Below are positions 1-9,468 of a stretch of 64,000 bases of DNA, piece after piece. The stretch's first letter is position 1. Each line of letters begins with the position of its first letter. The position numbers and the translations under genes are program-made. The notes below the pieces were generated by a model. The model was not told the DNA's origin. It ran no database searches and saw nothing but the letters and a program-made list of their open reading frames with translations. This DNA is from Gongronella butleri (lineage: Eukaryota; Mucoromycota; Mucoromycetes; Mucorales; Cunninghamellaceae), in assembly GCA_025201375.1 (NCBI GenBank), contig JAIWZP010000014.1, positions 248,001 to 312,000 of the forward strand. Reading direction: 5' to 3'.

Positions 1-70
1 CAGAGCCTGCCTGAAGTTGACATACAAGCAATTTTAAGCTTGAAAACACTAATTTCGACCATTTGGCTTT

Positions 71-128
71 CTGCCGCTCCATTTCCAGCCAGGCAAAGCT
101 CAAATTTAGTGGAAATGGAGCGCGGCAG
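71..128. repeat. Perfect 13-bp inverted repeat (hairpin)
   Basis: The arm CGCTCCATTTCCA at 75-87 is exactly complementary to TGGAAATGGAGCG at 110-122, with a 22-nt loop. CTGC/GCAG extends the stem after a 2-nt bulge. It could form a cruciform in DNA or a stem-loop in RNA. No gene is adjacent and its role is unknown. Confidence 0.7.
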
Positions 129-587
129 GCACATACAGTAATATCATGTGCGTACAGTAATCAATTCGAAGATGAATGGGAAATGGTCAGACAAGCATTA
201 AAAATATTGCTTTAAACGCAAATTGTATCATTCGAGCCTTGGTCATTGTCCATTTCTTTCCCATCAAGGCTCAAATTTGGCATCATCATAGGATACGTAG
301 TAGTATCATAGATGCAGCACAAGGTGCGCATTAAACCGGTGCTGAACAATGTCATATCATACAGTACAAAAAAAACTTGCACAATCATGACTGATCCGAA
401 ATCTAAAGTGCAGTACTATCATACACAGGCGACAGGCCTACGTATCATACTGTATACTGTAACGGTATCTTTTAAAGCACAAGCCCAGTCGGACTGGGAT
501 CCGATCTCAATTTGGCAGGCAATCGGACTGAGCCTAAAATACTCTCTTTTTTTTTTATGCGGGCCCGCAGGGCCCGCAAGCCCAGCA

Positions 588-629
<42 letters not shown>

Positions 630-839
630 GCGCTTAAAATGAACGAACATCGTGATTGTGCGTCATTTGGTGGTTGCCGGGCAATCAACCACAGGTGCCT
701 ATTGTGCTGTGTGCAATAATGGATGTCTTGAAAGAATAGATGGCTGGTGCTTACCCGCGATTATGCCTTTAATTTCAAAAATCGCCTCAAAGGCGACCAA
801 TTCATCACTGCATTGCTCTGGAATGCGTCGAAACGTGAA

Positions 840-1145
840 AATTCCAGCAAGAAACCATAGTAGAACTCAACTTGCAAAACTCAACTTGTGGCTGTTACAA
901 GCCATTGGGGGGATGGTACACGCAAAACAAAAATATGCCGTTTCGAGCGCCCGAGAACAAATCGAAAATCAGGTCTGTAGATTTCTGCCAAACTTGCACA
1001 CAAGATGAAGCGCATGTAGAAACCTCTGAAAACAACCAAAAGGGGCGGGATCTGTCTGTTCAATGACGAGCAATTGAAGATTTTGCATTTTATTTCAACC
1101 GCGAATTGCACGGGAAAAACGCGTTCATAGAGTCGCGCCGACGCG
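840..1145 (-). repeat. Dispersed repeat family A, fragment A4
   Basis: Read on the minus strand, this stretch matches parts of 25210-25470 and 44160-44400. Shared landmarks are a block ending in CATCTTGTGTGCAAG near 993-1014, the phrase around TTTTCCCGTG.AATT near 1095-1115, and the GCTCGAAACGGC block near 930. Similarity is patchy, as expected of an old copy. No coding frame is conserved between copies. Confidence 0.6.
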
Positions 1146-1375
1146 TCCATAGCAAAAGGTAACCCAGGTGCATGGATTTGACAAGGAACAGTCGCGTGTC
1201 ACTCGACGTCTGACGCGGTTTTTATTGTGAAACTGAAAAACAATCTAAAAGAGAACAAAAATAATCAAGAAATCAAAGAAAAAAATGATGCGCAATACAT
1301 AGAGCGTAAAAAAAAAAAAAAAAAAAAACTGGTGCTGCGATGCGGCGAAGGTAATGAAATCGGAAGGCTAGAAAG

Positions 1376-3968
1376 CTATTTTTCGCAATTTTGGCGCTTT
1401 TCACGGTTGAGGTACTCTCGATACTTGGGCAGGCTGAAGCCGAGTACATTGCGCTGCTTGTCGTGGTTTTTGGCGGCTTCAAGGCACGCAATTCCTTCGT
1501 CGTCGGCTGTTTTTTCAATGGCGTCGTACAGCTCTTTTCGGCGCAAGAAAAAGCGCGACTCCGAGCTTGATTTGCGCCAAGTTGTCCCGTAGGATTTCTC
1601 CAACATGCGCACGGACGTCATGTGGGGCGGCTGAGGCTCGACATACTCTCGCCACACACCTTCCATGGACTGCAAGTGTCGATTCATCGTGAAATCTGGG
1701 ATCTTGGTCGTGGATGACGGTGGTTCAGCGGGGGACAATGCCGCGGGCGAATAAGATGCCTCAGCTGATGCAATTGGTGCAGAGGTGGACGCGGTGGCAG
1801 GGGGCATTGGGACGGAAGAGGGTGGATGAGTGGCACCGGACGAAAAATACGCGTGGCCTCGGGCAAAGATGTCTTGCCAAAGCTGACGCGTCTGGATCCC
1901 ATCGTTTTTCATGCCCTGAAACTTCCCGTCAAGAGCATCAAAGCCCGCGTCGGTGGATTCCTTGATGGAATTCAGCAGGCCAAGCATCAAAGACGTGCGG
2001 TCGTCCAGAATGCTCGTCAATTGCGGCAGTGCTAGGGCCAGGCGCTCACCGGAGGAGAAGCGCGTCTCGTCATGGCGCATTCGCTCCAACAGGCGAGACT
2101 CAAAGTCTTGAAATGCGGTCGTGCTGAAGATCGGGCAGCTTTTCCACAAAAAGTGGTCAGGGTAAAGCTGCCTCAGGGCCACAGCATCCTACGTCATAAA
2201 AAAAGGATTAATAATAAGCAAACGCTCCATTTCACGCACCCAGATGAATCCTCGCACTATGCTTGGTGCCCTTTCATACCTGCAAAAACACGACTCGGAG
2301 CTTGACCATCATTTCCAGGAAGTAAATCACAGCCAATTCCTTGACTGAGGCCTCCCGCGCAAGCTTCAATTCCTCCTCGGCAGTCGGAAACACCATGTCT
2401 TGCAGCTCTTTGGGCGGAACGATGCTGGCACGCGGCAAAAAGTAGTTTTGGCCTTGGTCAGTGCGAAAATCGGCCATGCTCTTCAAGCCCTTGAGCGGGT
2501 AGCTGCTGATGTAGCAGCCGGTCATGCGATCGACTGCCCAGCGGCCCATGCGACGCAGCTCGTCATAATTGATGCCGTCCTCGGCCAACATGTTCACAGC
2601 GCTTTTGCGGTTTACATGCGTGACGGCGCTTGTCACGACCCCACAAGCATTGATGACGCGCTGGTACATCTTTCGCTGCGCTTCATACGACATCAATGCA
2701 GTAGGGTCGGCCGAGGACACTGGCACAAGAGCAATTTTGTACCACGATGCGCGGCTTTCAAAGCACGGAAACGCTTCGCCAGCAATGTGGAAGCGTGCAA
2801 ACAAATGTATGGCCACCGCTCCAACTGGGCACACGTTGGCACTCCTGTGGCGCACGCAATTTCCGAATTCGTCCTTTCCATGGCTGTTTTGTTTGCCATA
2901 ATTGATTTTGGCTGAGATTCCCAAAAACTCGGATGGGCCTTGATTTGGGACGGTGAAGCTTTGCAAAAAGGACAATTGCATTCCCAGAGCATTCTGGCTC
3001 CTCAACAGCATTGAATGGCTCATGAGAAAACACACTTTGTCACGGAGACCGTCCATGTTGTCGCGCTCCATAAAATATTTGGCGATTTCTTCCAACTTGG
3101 ATCGGTTGTAGCCGTCGTTGATTGTGTTTACACCGCGATCCTCCAGCCCCTCAAGGCGCCGCTTGGTATTGTCCTTGATAAACTTGGCCATCACGCTCCT
3201 GACCAGCTGCGACCTTGGCGACGGCCCCTTATTCTTGTCGGCATCGCGCTGCTCGCGGTAAAGAGCACACACTGCCTTGACATAGCTCTCGACCGTCTGC
3301 TTGGAGATTGCCAATGACGAGCCATCCTCAGCTTTCTTCAGCTTGTGGCCGCGGTCAATGACAAATTCGATAAAAAAAGCAAGCTTATCAGATGTCACCA
3401 GGTCGTCTTCGTACGATTGCTCATAACACCAGTCCTTGAATGAAAAAAAGGGTGCGCCAGTCAGCGCCACGTGTCGAATTTAAAAAAAAAAAAAACGTAT
3501 GATACCTGAAATTGTTTGATCTTTGGTTCGTAGCTTTTGCGCGTGTTGTCCGATTGAACTTTCAGTCCTTCAACCAAAATCTTGCCCCTCTGCTCGACGT
3601 GGTCGTGGACTTGCTCCGTCAAGCGTCGGATTCGCTCCTGACCATCCTGCAACAGCTTGTCCACTGCTTTCTCCTTGCCTTTGGTGGTTTTTGACGCCTT
3701 TTTGGTTATTTTGGCTGATTTGACAGATAATCATCACAATGAAAAAAAGTTGTAAACCTGTTTTTCTCGAAGCGCATCACAATTCTGATCGTACCTTTGC
3801 TTGCCTTGGGCGCGTCCACTGCACGTCCCTTGCCTTTGGCCGCCTTTGAGGCTCTTGTGGTTCTTGTAGCTGATTTGACAGATAATCACAAGGAAAAAAA
3901 TTGGTGATCCTGTTTTTTGTTCACGTTTATCATTTAAATCTGATCATACCTTTGCTAGCTTTGGCCAT
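1376..3968 (-). CDS. Crypton-like tyrosine recombinase with GCR1_C domain
   Basis: Five exons: 3968-3950, 3869-3795, 3714-3506, 3434-2280 and 2188-1376. All phases close, giving 756 residues. The N-terminus is Lys-rich. A core-binding region follows (DWCYEQSYEDDLVTSDKL at 102-119, YEPKIKQFQ just before). The tyrosine-recombinase core keeps Arg246 (LLRSQ), His374-x-x-Arg377 (THVNR), Trp400 (GRW) and Tyr409 (GCYISSYP). After a Pro/Ser/Ala-rich linker, residues about 653-712 match the GCR1_C DNA-binding domain (VWREYVEP, TTWRKSS, FFLRRKELYDAIEK). This Ndc10/GCR1_C-like architecture is that of fungal Cryptons, DNA transposons that move as circles by recombinase cleavage. No premature stop is visible, so it may be active or a recently domesticated gene. 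The ends of the element are not defined, because Cryptons lack terminal inverted repeats. Confidence 0.85.
3715..3968 (-). repeat. Tandem exon-intron duplication in the Crypton gene 5' end
   Basis: Introns 1 (3949-3870) and 2 (3794-3715) are both 80 nt. Both start GTAYGATCAGA and both end in the same 22-nt block finishing GATTATCTGTCAAATCAG. The preceding exon ends are also alike (GCCAAAGCTAGCAAAG and GCCCAAGGCAAGCAAAG). The following exon starts share CCAAAGGCAAGG...GCAGTGGAC. A unit of about 155 bp has therefore been duplicated with its splice sites, lengthening the Lys/Ala-rich N-terminus. Confidence 0.85.
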
Positions 3969-4389
3969 TTTATTCTCAAAATGAAAGTGAAAGTAAAAAA
4001 AGGGGGAAAAAGAAGTAAAAAAAAAAAAAAGGGGGAAAAAATGGATGTCAGATTTTTTTATGCTGTCGGAACTTGCATAAAGGCGCTTTGATAGGCCAAA
4101 AATTCAAAGGGCGAAAAAAGTATTTTCAATTCTCAGACTGGGCCGGCGATCGAATACCTTGTGGGTGGCACCAAAATACCATTGAGTCTGAAAGATACTT
4201 TTTTTAGGCCCTGTCTTGCATCAGACTGAGTCGGATCGAAAGTGCAGAGACTGTAGCACATGCACTTCAAAGAGCACATATGCACATTGCGAGCCAGCGA
4301 CTTTATCATATGATACCATTTTCATCCGCGTGCTGATGATATCATACGTACACATAATAAATTTGCATTTTTTGGTATGTGTCAAACCA
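3969..4389. other. Intergenic, A/G-rich
   Basis: Immediately upstream of the Crypton ATG, with runs of A and G near 3990-4040. No gene is seen. Confidence 0.5.
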
Positions 4390-6890
4390 GTCGTCAGCAA
4401 AGCGTGTTTTCCAAACTTTGCCGGCTTGCTAGGCGCCTGTGCCTCCGGAATTTTTTTTACAGCCAGGCAGCTGCCCGCCGATGAAAGTTGCGGCTTGCGT
4501 CACGGGATGATGAACTATCTATGATACTGTACAGTACTGTATGATACTACTGTACAGTACTGTATGATACTACTGTACAGCACAACAGCAGCAGCCCGGT
4601 GCTCTTCTGGATGATGGCATGATGGGTCCGCCCGATATTTTTTTGACCCCGCAAATGCCAAATCTCGCAAAAATTTCCTATCATATTTTCCATTTACTGT
4701 ATCTTGTCATCCACTTGGTCGAGCCCGCTCAAAAGCAGTTGCATCGGCTTCAGCGCAAAATTTGCAACAAAAAAGCTTAAAACACCAAAGCGCTACGACC
4801 ACTTTTTAAAATTCAGGGGTCACATACGTACTGTTGTACTGTATTGATATTCCAAAAACGGGCAATTTCGAACTCCGAGTGATCAATGCATCCCAAACAG
4901 GTTACTCCGACGATTTACTGTTGGCAGACAAAATGGCAGGTCGCCCCAACTTAAGAAAAAATCCAAAGAGCGACGCATAAACGGCGATCGACTAAGAAAA
5001 TTGGCTACTTCGGGTCGATATTTTTTTGCAAAAATTTAAGGTTTGGCACTTCCAAATTAAGTTTCGTGGATTGCATGGAATTTTTCTTTTTTGCATTTAT
5101 TTTGTGCGCTGAGTGGCTGGTGGTGATGGTGGTGGGCGCTTCACGCTGCAGCCTGGTGAAATGACCGATGCAAAAAGCTAAAATCTGAGCTAGCGCGACG
5201 CAAGTCATCCCATTAGGTGCTTTGCTACTCTGTTTGTTAGTAAAACTGCCATAAAAATTAAGGTTTATTAGACCATTGTCGAGAAAATCACAGTCAAAGA
5301 AAATGGAGAAAAAGTGAATTTTCTCTGTCAGTTTTGCTTCAACGCAGTTGAAACTGGGCTCATTCGAAAGAGATGATTTAACCGGATCATTCGATACATT
5401 AAAAGCAGCACGAGTCGTCCTTTCCGTTGTCGAGAAAATTGTGCTCGAAAATTAATCAAAAGTTTGATCGGATTTTGCAAGCGTGCCAATGACGTTCATC
5501 GGATGCGGAAACAATCAGGAAATGACAACTAAGTGCGTCTCTTTCAAATGGCACCAGTTTCAACGCGATCCATAAATAATATTTCAAGAGGCAGTGCTGA
5601 ATTTGTGATACTGTAATTGCGACATACTGTATTGGGTTCATCTGCGCAACGACCAAACCGACCTCTGGTTTTGATCAATGCCATGTTGGAAAAGTCGCGT
5701 CGAAATAGATCATTGTCAAAACGCAGAGGGTTGGAGGCGAGCCAGCCATGAATTTGCAGTGCCAAAGGCCAAATTTGTGAAATCAGTGAATATCTCGACA
5801 ATGACCTGAGCGACCTCTGGTTTTTAATTTTTTTCTGAAAAGTGACGCGTCAAATATCCACGTGGCAAAGTTTGACCGTGAGCGAAGTGCAATTTTACCG
5901 CGAAATGATTTTTGCAAACAAAAATTCAGCAATGTCAAGTTGCTCGCCAAACTGGTGAATCGACCTCGCAGTTTTAATTTTTTTCTGACAAGAGAGGAGC
6001 CAAATCCTACGTGTGTCAAAGTTTCGCGGTGCTGCGTCAAGTTCTTGGTGGTGAAATATTTTTTTCACATTTTGGAAAAAAAGTTGTTGGTCAGGTCAAA
6101 ATGCATCTGGAGGGTCTCCCGCTTTGAGAGGTTCAAGTCCAGACAGAAAAGCAAATCCGTTTGGCAACTACACACCAGCGCTTTGAGAGTCGTGCCATTC
6201 GGTGCATTGATTCCTTCTTTGTAAGCAAATCTGCAATAAAAATCGGAGGTCAAATTGACGCGTCGCGAGGAAATGGCGATTAAAGGCAAACCTTAGAAAC
6301 TCGAATTTCTCCATCAGTTTTGGTCGCACGCTGGTGAAACTGGGCTCATTCGGTAGAGACTCGATTGGCACGTCTTTTATTGCAGCAACTTGCCAACGTG
6401 TTAATCTGTGCATCGCCGAGAAAATTGAGATTGAAATTTTGAATCGCGTGTTGGAAGTGTACAAAGTTCGCGCATTGGCCACGCTTGGCTGGCATAAAAT
6501 GACAGCCGAACGCGTCTCTCTCTGTTCATGCAAGTTTCAGCCTGATTGAATAACAATTGGGCGCACTGTGATCGAAATAGTGAATTTATGGATAAATGTT
6601 GATTTTCTTGTCAACGGCTGCTCGATGAACACTCGGTTTTTATTTCATTTCTGGGAAGCAGGATGATAAAATGCCCAAACGGAAAGTTTCATGAGGTGAA
6701 GGCCACTCGATGGCTTGCCATGTCAATTTGGAAAAATCGCGTTTTTCACCAGTTTTACAAGGGGGAGAGTCGTGAATTTGAAAGCGTGAAATTCAAGACT
6801 TCAGATCGCCACCACGCCATCCCACCAAAAGGAAGAAGGGCGTTATTTAACAACAGAGTTGCATTACTGTAAATATAACGAGTCCATGCA
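4390..6890 (+). repeat. Dispersed repeat family A, longest copy (A1)
   Basis: The left part (about 4390-5255) aligns with 56320-57080. Shared landmarks are CAGCGCAAAATTTGCAAC at 4751 and AACTCCGAGTGATCAATGCA near 4870. The right part (about 5450-6750) aligns with 42560-43760 in the same order and nearly the same spacing. Shared landmarks there are GGTCAGGTCAAAATG at 6089 and CCATCAGTTTTGGTCG at 6311. Within it, a degenerate unit of about 150 bp recurs (near 5645, 5803, 5945 and 6606). The GCAATAAAAAT/CATAAAAATT plus 'CAGTTTTG...GAAACTGGGCTCATTCG' block occurs twice, about 985 bp apart (5250 and 6234). No long frame is conserved, so this looks like a non-coding or long-dead element. Confidence 0.75.
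4521..4577 (+). repeat. 23-bp tandem palindromic repeat (TACTGTACAGTACTGTATGA)
   Basis: About 2.5 copies of a 23-bp unit built from TACTGTACAGTACTGT plus ATGATAC. Each unit holds the palindromes CTGTACAG and AGTACT. The same TACTGTA/TACAGTA word recurs in other non-coding parts of the window. Confidence 0.8.
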
Positions 6891-7261
6891 TTCACAGGTT
6901 TTGGAGTATCATAAAATGCATTTTGTGCGCTTTGCTGTTTGAGGTCTAATTTTTGACCTAAAGTTATGATACTGTATTATCATATGCAACTTGATATTGA
7001 CTGCGCACCAAGGGATCACCTGTCACAGTATCTGTGCGGGCGCGCAAGAGTGATGCTCCAACCTTTCGTTCTCTAATGGAGCAAATTTCACGTGTTTTTA
7101 TTTTTTTGACAATATCATAATGATGGAGCCAGCTTCTCGATTTTTTAACCTTTTTTTTTTTTTTTTTTTTTTTTTTTTGAAAACAGCGGCCAAGAATCAT
7201 TTGATGGAAACTTTTTCCGGTCAGTGTCATGAACTCGTGATGAAGAATGCATTTTCTTTTT
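6891..7261. other. 3' flank of RAD17, poly-T run
   Basis: Carries TACTGTATTATC near 6970 and a run of about 30 T at 7150-7178. No coding signal is seen. The RAD17 stop lies at 7262. Confidence 0.5.
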
Positions 7262-8270
7262 TTATTCAAATTCAACGTCTGCCCACTCGCTGCCATCGCC
7301 GTAGATGTCGTCGAATTCATCCTCGCTAAAGCCAAGGATGGGGGAATCAGGGGCTTCCATTGTGTTGTCGGTGGTTGCGGTGCCAATGATCGGCCGCCAT
7401 GCCTGTTTGTACTGCCGCAGCTGCTGTATGCGCTCATGCTGATGTGATAGAGATGGCGATTGAGGCTGATGCTGCTGCTGCTGGGCACGCGCCATCCTAT
7501 ACCATGCGTCATCTGGCGGCCGAAAGGTCAGTCGCCCTCTTGGCCCTGTGTCACGGCCATCGGTCAGAGATGTCATTGTGCCAAACATGGACACCAGCAT
7601 CTGATACTCGGAACACGTCGATTCCTACAATAGAAAATACGAGCAACGCGTCAATCCACAAGGTCAAACACACGGCCGTGCCACCTTGTTTTTACCATCC
7701 AATTGTTGCCAATGACGTCGGCATCCGCCATGTGATCCATGAGCAGCGCACTTTGATCGACGTCCACGATGAAATCGTCGTAATTGTGGAAGATCCACGC
7801 GAGCAATTGGTCGTGGTCAAAGGGGCTGCGCTCTAGGACCGCTGGTGGCCGTGATGCGAGCCGTCCATTTTCGCGTTTAGCAAAGAGGATCTTGCCAATG
7901 CAGTGGAAGAGGTCGAGGGGATCATCACGCCCGTGGACGTTGTCGTTGCTGTTTTCTCCTCTGCCGCTGGTGCTGTCTTGAGTGCTGCTTTCAAAGTCGC
8001 TATCATAGGCGGCGGCTGACCTGGATGGTCGGCCCGAGGGGCGCTTGCGCTTGCGCTTTTTCAGCGACTCGACTGTTTGGTTGGAGACCGGCTCGCCCAA
8101 GGTATATAATTGCAGCGTCACGATCGAGCACCGCAGGTCGCCGTGGCACACGTCCGTGATATGCTCGATCAGGTCCATGGTCCGTTGCGTCAGCAGCTTT
8201 TCTTTTTCTAAAATCGCGCCACACACCTTTTTCACATTGACCTTGATCACGGGATTGAACCTGCGCGTAA

Positions 8271-8303
<33 letters not shown>

Positions 8304-9468
8304 GAGTGAGTCGCCAAAATCTTACCAAGCTGGGGGTTGCTTTTTAATTTCCTCACTCTAATTCTGCGCATCGGCCTGTGGCAAGCATATCTTTTGTCAG
8401 GATCTGATTGGCGGTGAGGAGACCAGATTCGTACTGCCTTTGTCGCCAGCGTCTTCCGTCGTCCTGCTGCATGGATGACTCGCTGATGACCATGATCATC
8501 AGAAAGTCGCGCTTGCTCTCGACATACGACTTTAGAATGGCGACGAATTGCTGGAGTAGCGATGGCGTCGTCAAATCGGGCAAATCGTCAAATAGGATGA
8601 TCTTGGGCTGCCGCGACTCGAGCGAGAATGGCCGTGTCGCGCGGTCCATGAAGCGGTCAAAGCGTGTCATGATCGACTCGTGATCTACATAAAAAGGTGG
8701 CGGTGGCCACGCGTCAGAAAAAAAAGGAGAAGCAGAGAGAGCGCGTCTTTGTTTTTCCCCCGTGATTCTTACGCTCAGGATCATAGTCGCCATCGCGCAA
8801 TGGATTCACCCACTCTGTCACCTGGTAGCCCATGTCTCGTACAAGCACGCGCGCCGCCGTGCTTTTGCCCGCACCGGTTGGACCCGTCAAGGCAATCAGC
8901 TATCATGGTAAGAAAAAAAAAAAAAACGAAAAACGTATGAATTTCCCTGGCAAATCATTCAATGCGCAGCCTACCTTGATGCCTTGGCGCATATGCAACG
9001 CCGAATGCTTGATCATACTACGCATCGTGTCCAATTTCTGGCGACGTACAGCGAGCTCGTCCTATTTTCAATAAAAAAAGCGTGAAATCACCGTTTCAAT
9101 ACGATTCCAGCCATCATGTTCTTACAGGCACTTGCGGTGCGTGTTTCTCGTCCCATTGCACTATGGTGACAAGAAAAAATGAGGGGCCAGAAGCTGCGGA
9201 GAGCTCATTTTCACACAACCTTGCTTACGACACGCATTTTCAACGCCTGACGACGACGATGTAGGTGAATGTGGCACGGCAAACGACGGTGACGGCGGGT
9301 TGCTTCGATGCGGACGTCGAGTCTGCTGCGTCGAGTGAAGTGGCAATATAAAGTGCTTGAAAAAAAAGGGGGGAAAATGAGCAAAAAATGTCCTTTTGCT
9401 ATGGATCCAGCGGGACGACAGCCCCAGCTAGATCAGTTGCGTGCTTCAGCTTACCGGTTGGCTGCTCA
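7262..9468 (-). CDS. RAD17: Rad17/Rad24-type checkpoint clamp loader
   Basis: Eight exons: 9468-9454, 9355-9229, 9160-9126, 9061-8975, 8899-8773, 8684-8357, 8260-7696 and 7624-7262. Phases close to 548 residues. The protein loads the 9-1-1 clamp at DNA damage together with Rfc2-5. Family marks are WDEKHAP then DELAVRRQKLDTM (the 'W.dkyaP..eLAV..kK' signature), Walker A GPTGAGKST (94-102) followed by EWVNPL, and Walker B IILFDDLPD (159-167). FNPVIKVN, GDLRCSIVTLQL, DLFHCIGKILFAKR and YDDFIVDVD follow. The C-terminus is acidic. The first exon encodes only MSSQP. Intron 6 uses a GTGAGG donor; a nearby GTAAGA would bring in a stop. It is somewhat shorter than animal Rad17. Confidence 0.9.

Larger units (their letters stand above)
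1..1375. other. Gene-free flank left of the Crypton gene
   Basis: No credible gene. It holds a short hairpin (71-128), several TACAGTA/TACTGTA words (near 131, 151, 362, 449), a tandem GGGCCCGCA pair near 561, a poly-T run near 600-629, and a minus-strand fragment of a dispersed repeat (about 840-1145). Open frames here are low-complexity or lie in repeats. Confidence 0.6.

Noticed and set aside
6115..6145. tRNA B-box-like GGTTCAAGTCC inside the dispersed repeat
   Set aside because: No A box at suitable distance, no cloverleaf, and the other copy has lost the match. A SINE origin is not supported.
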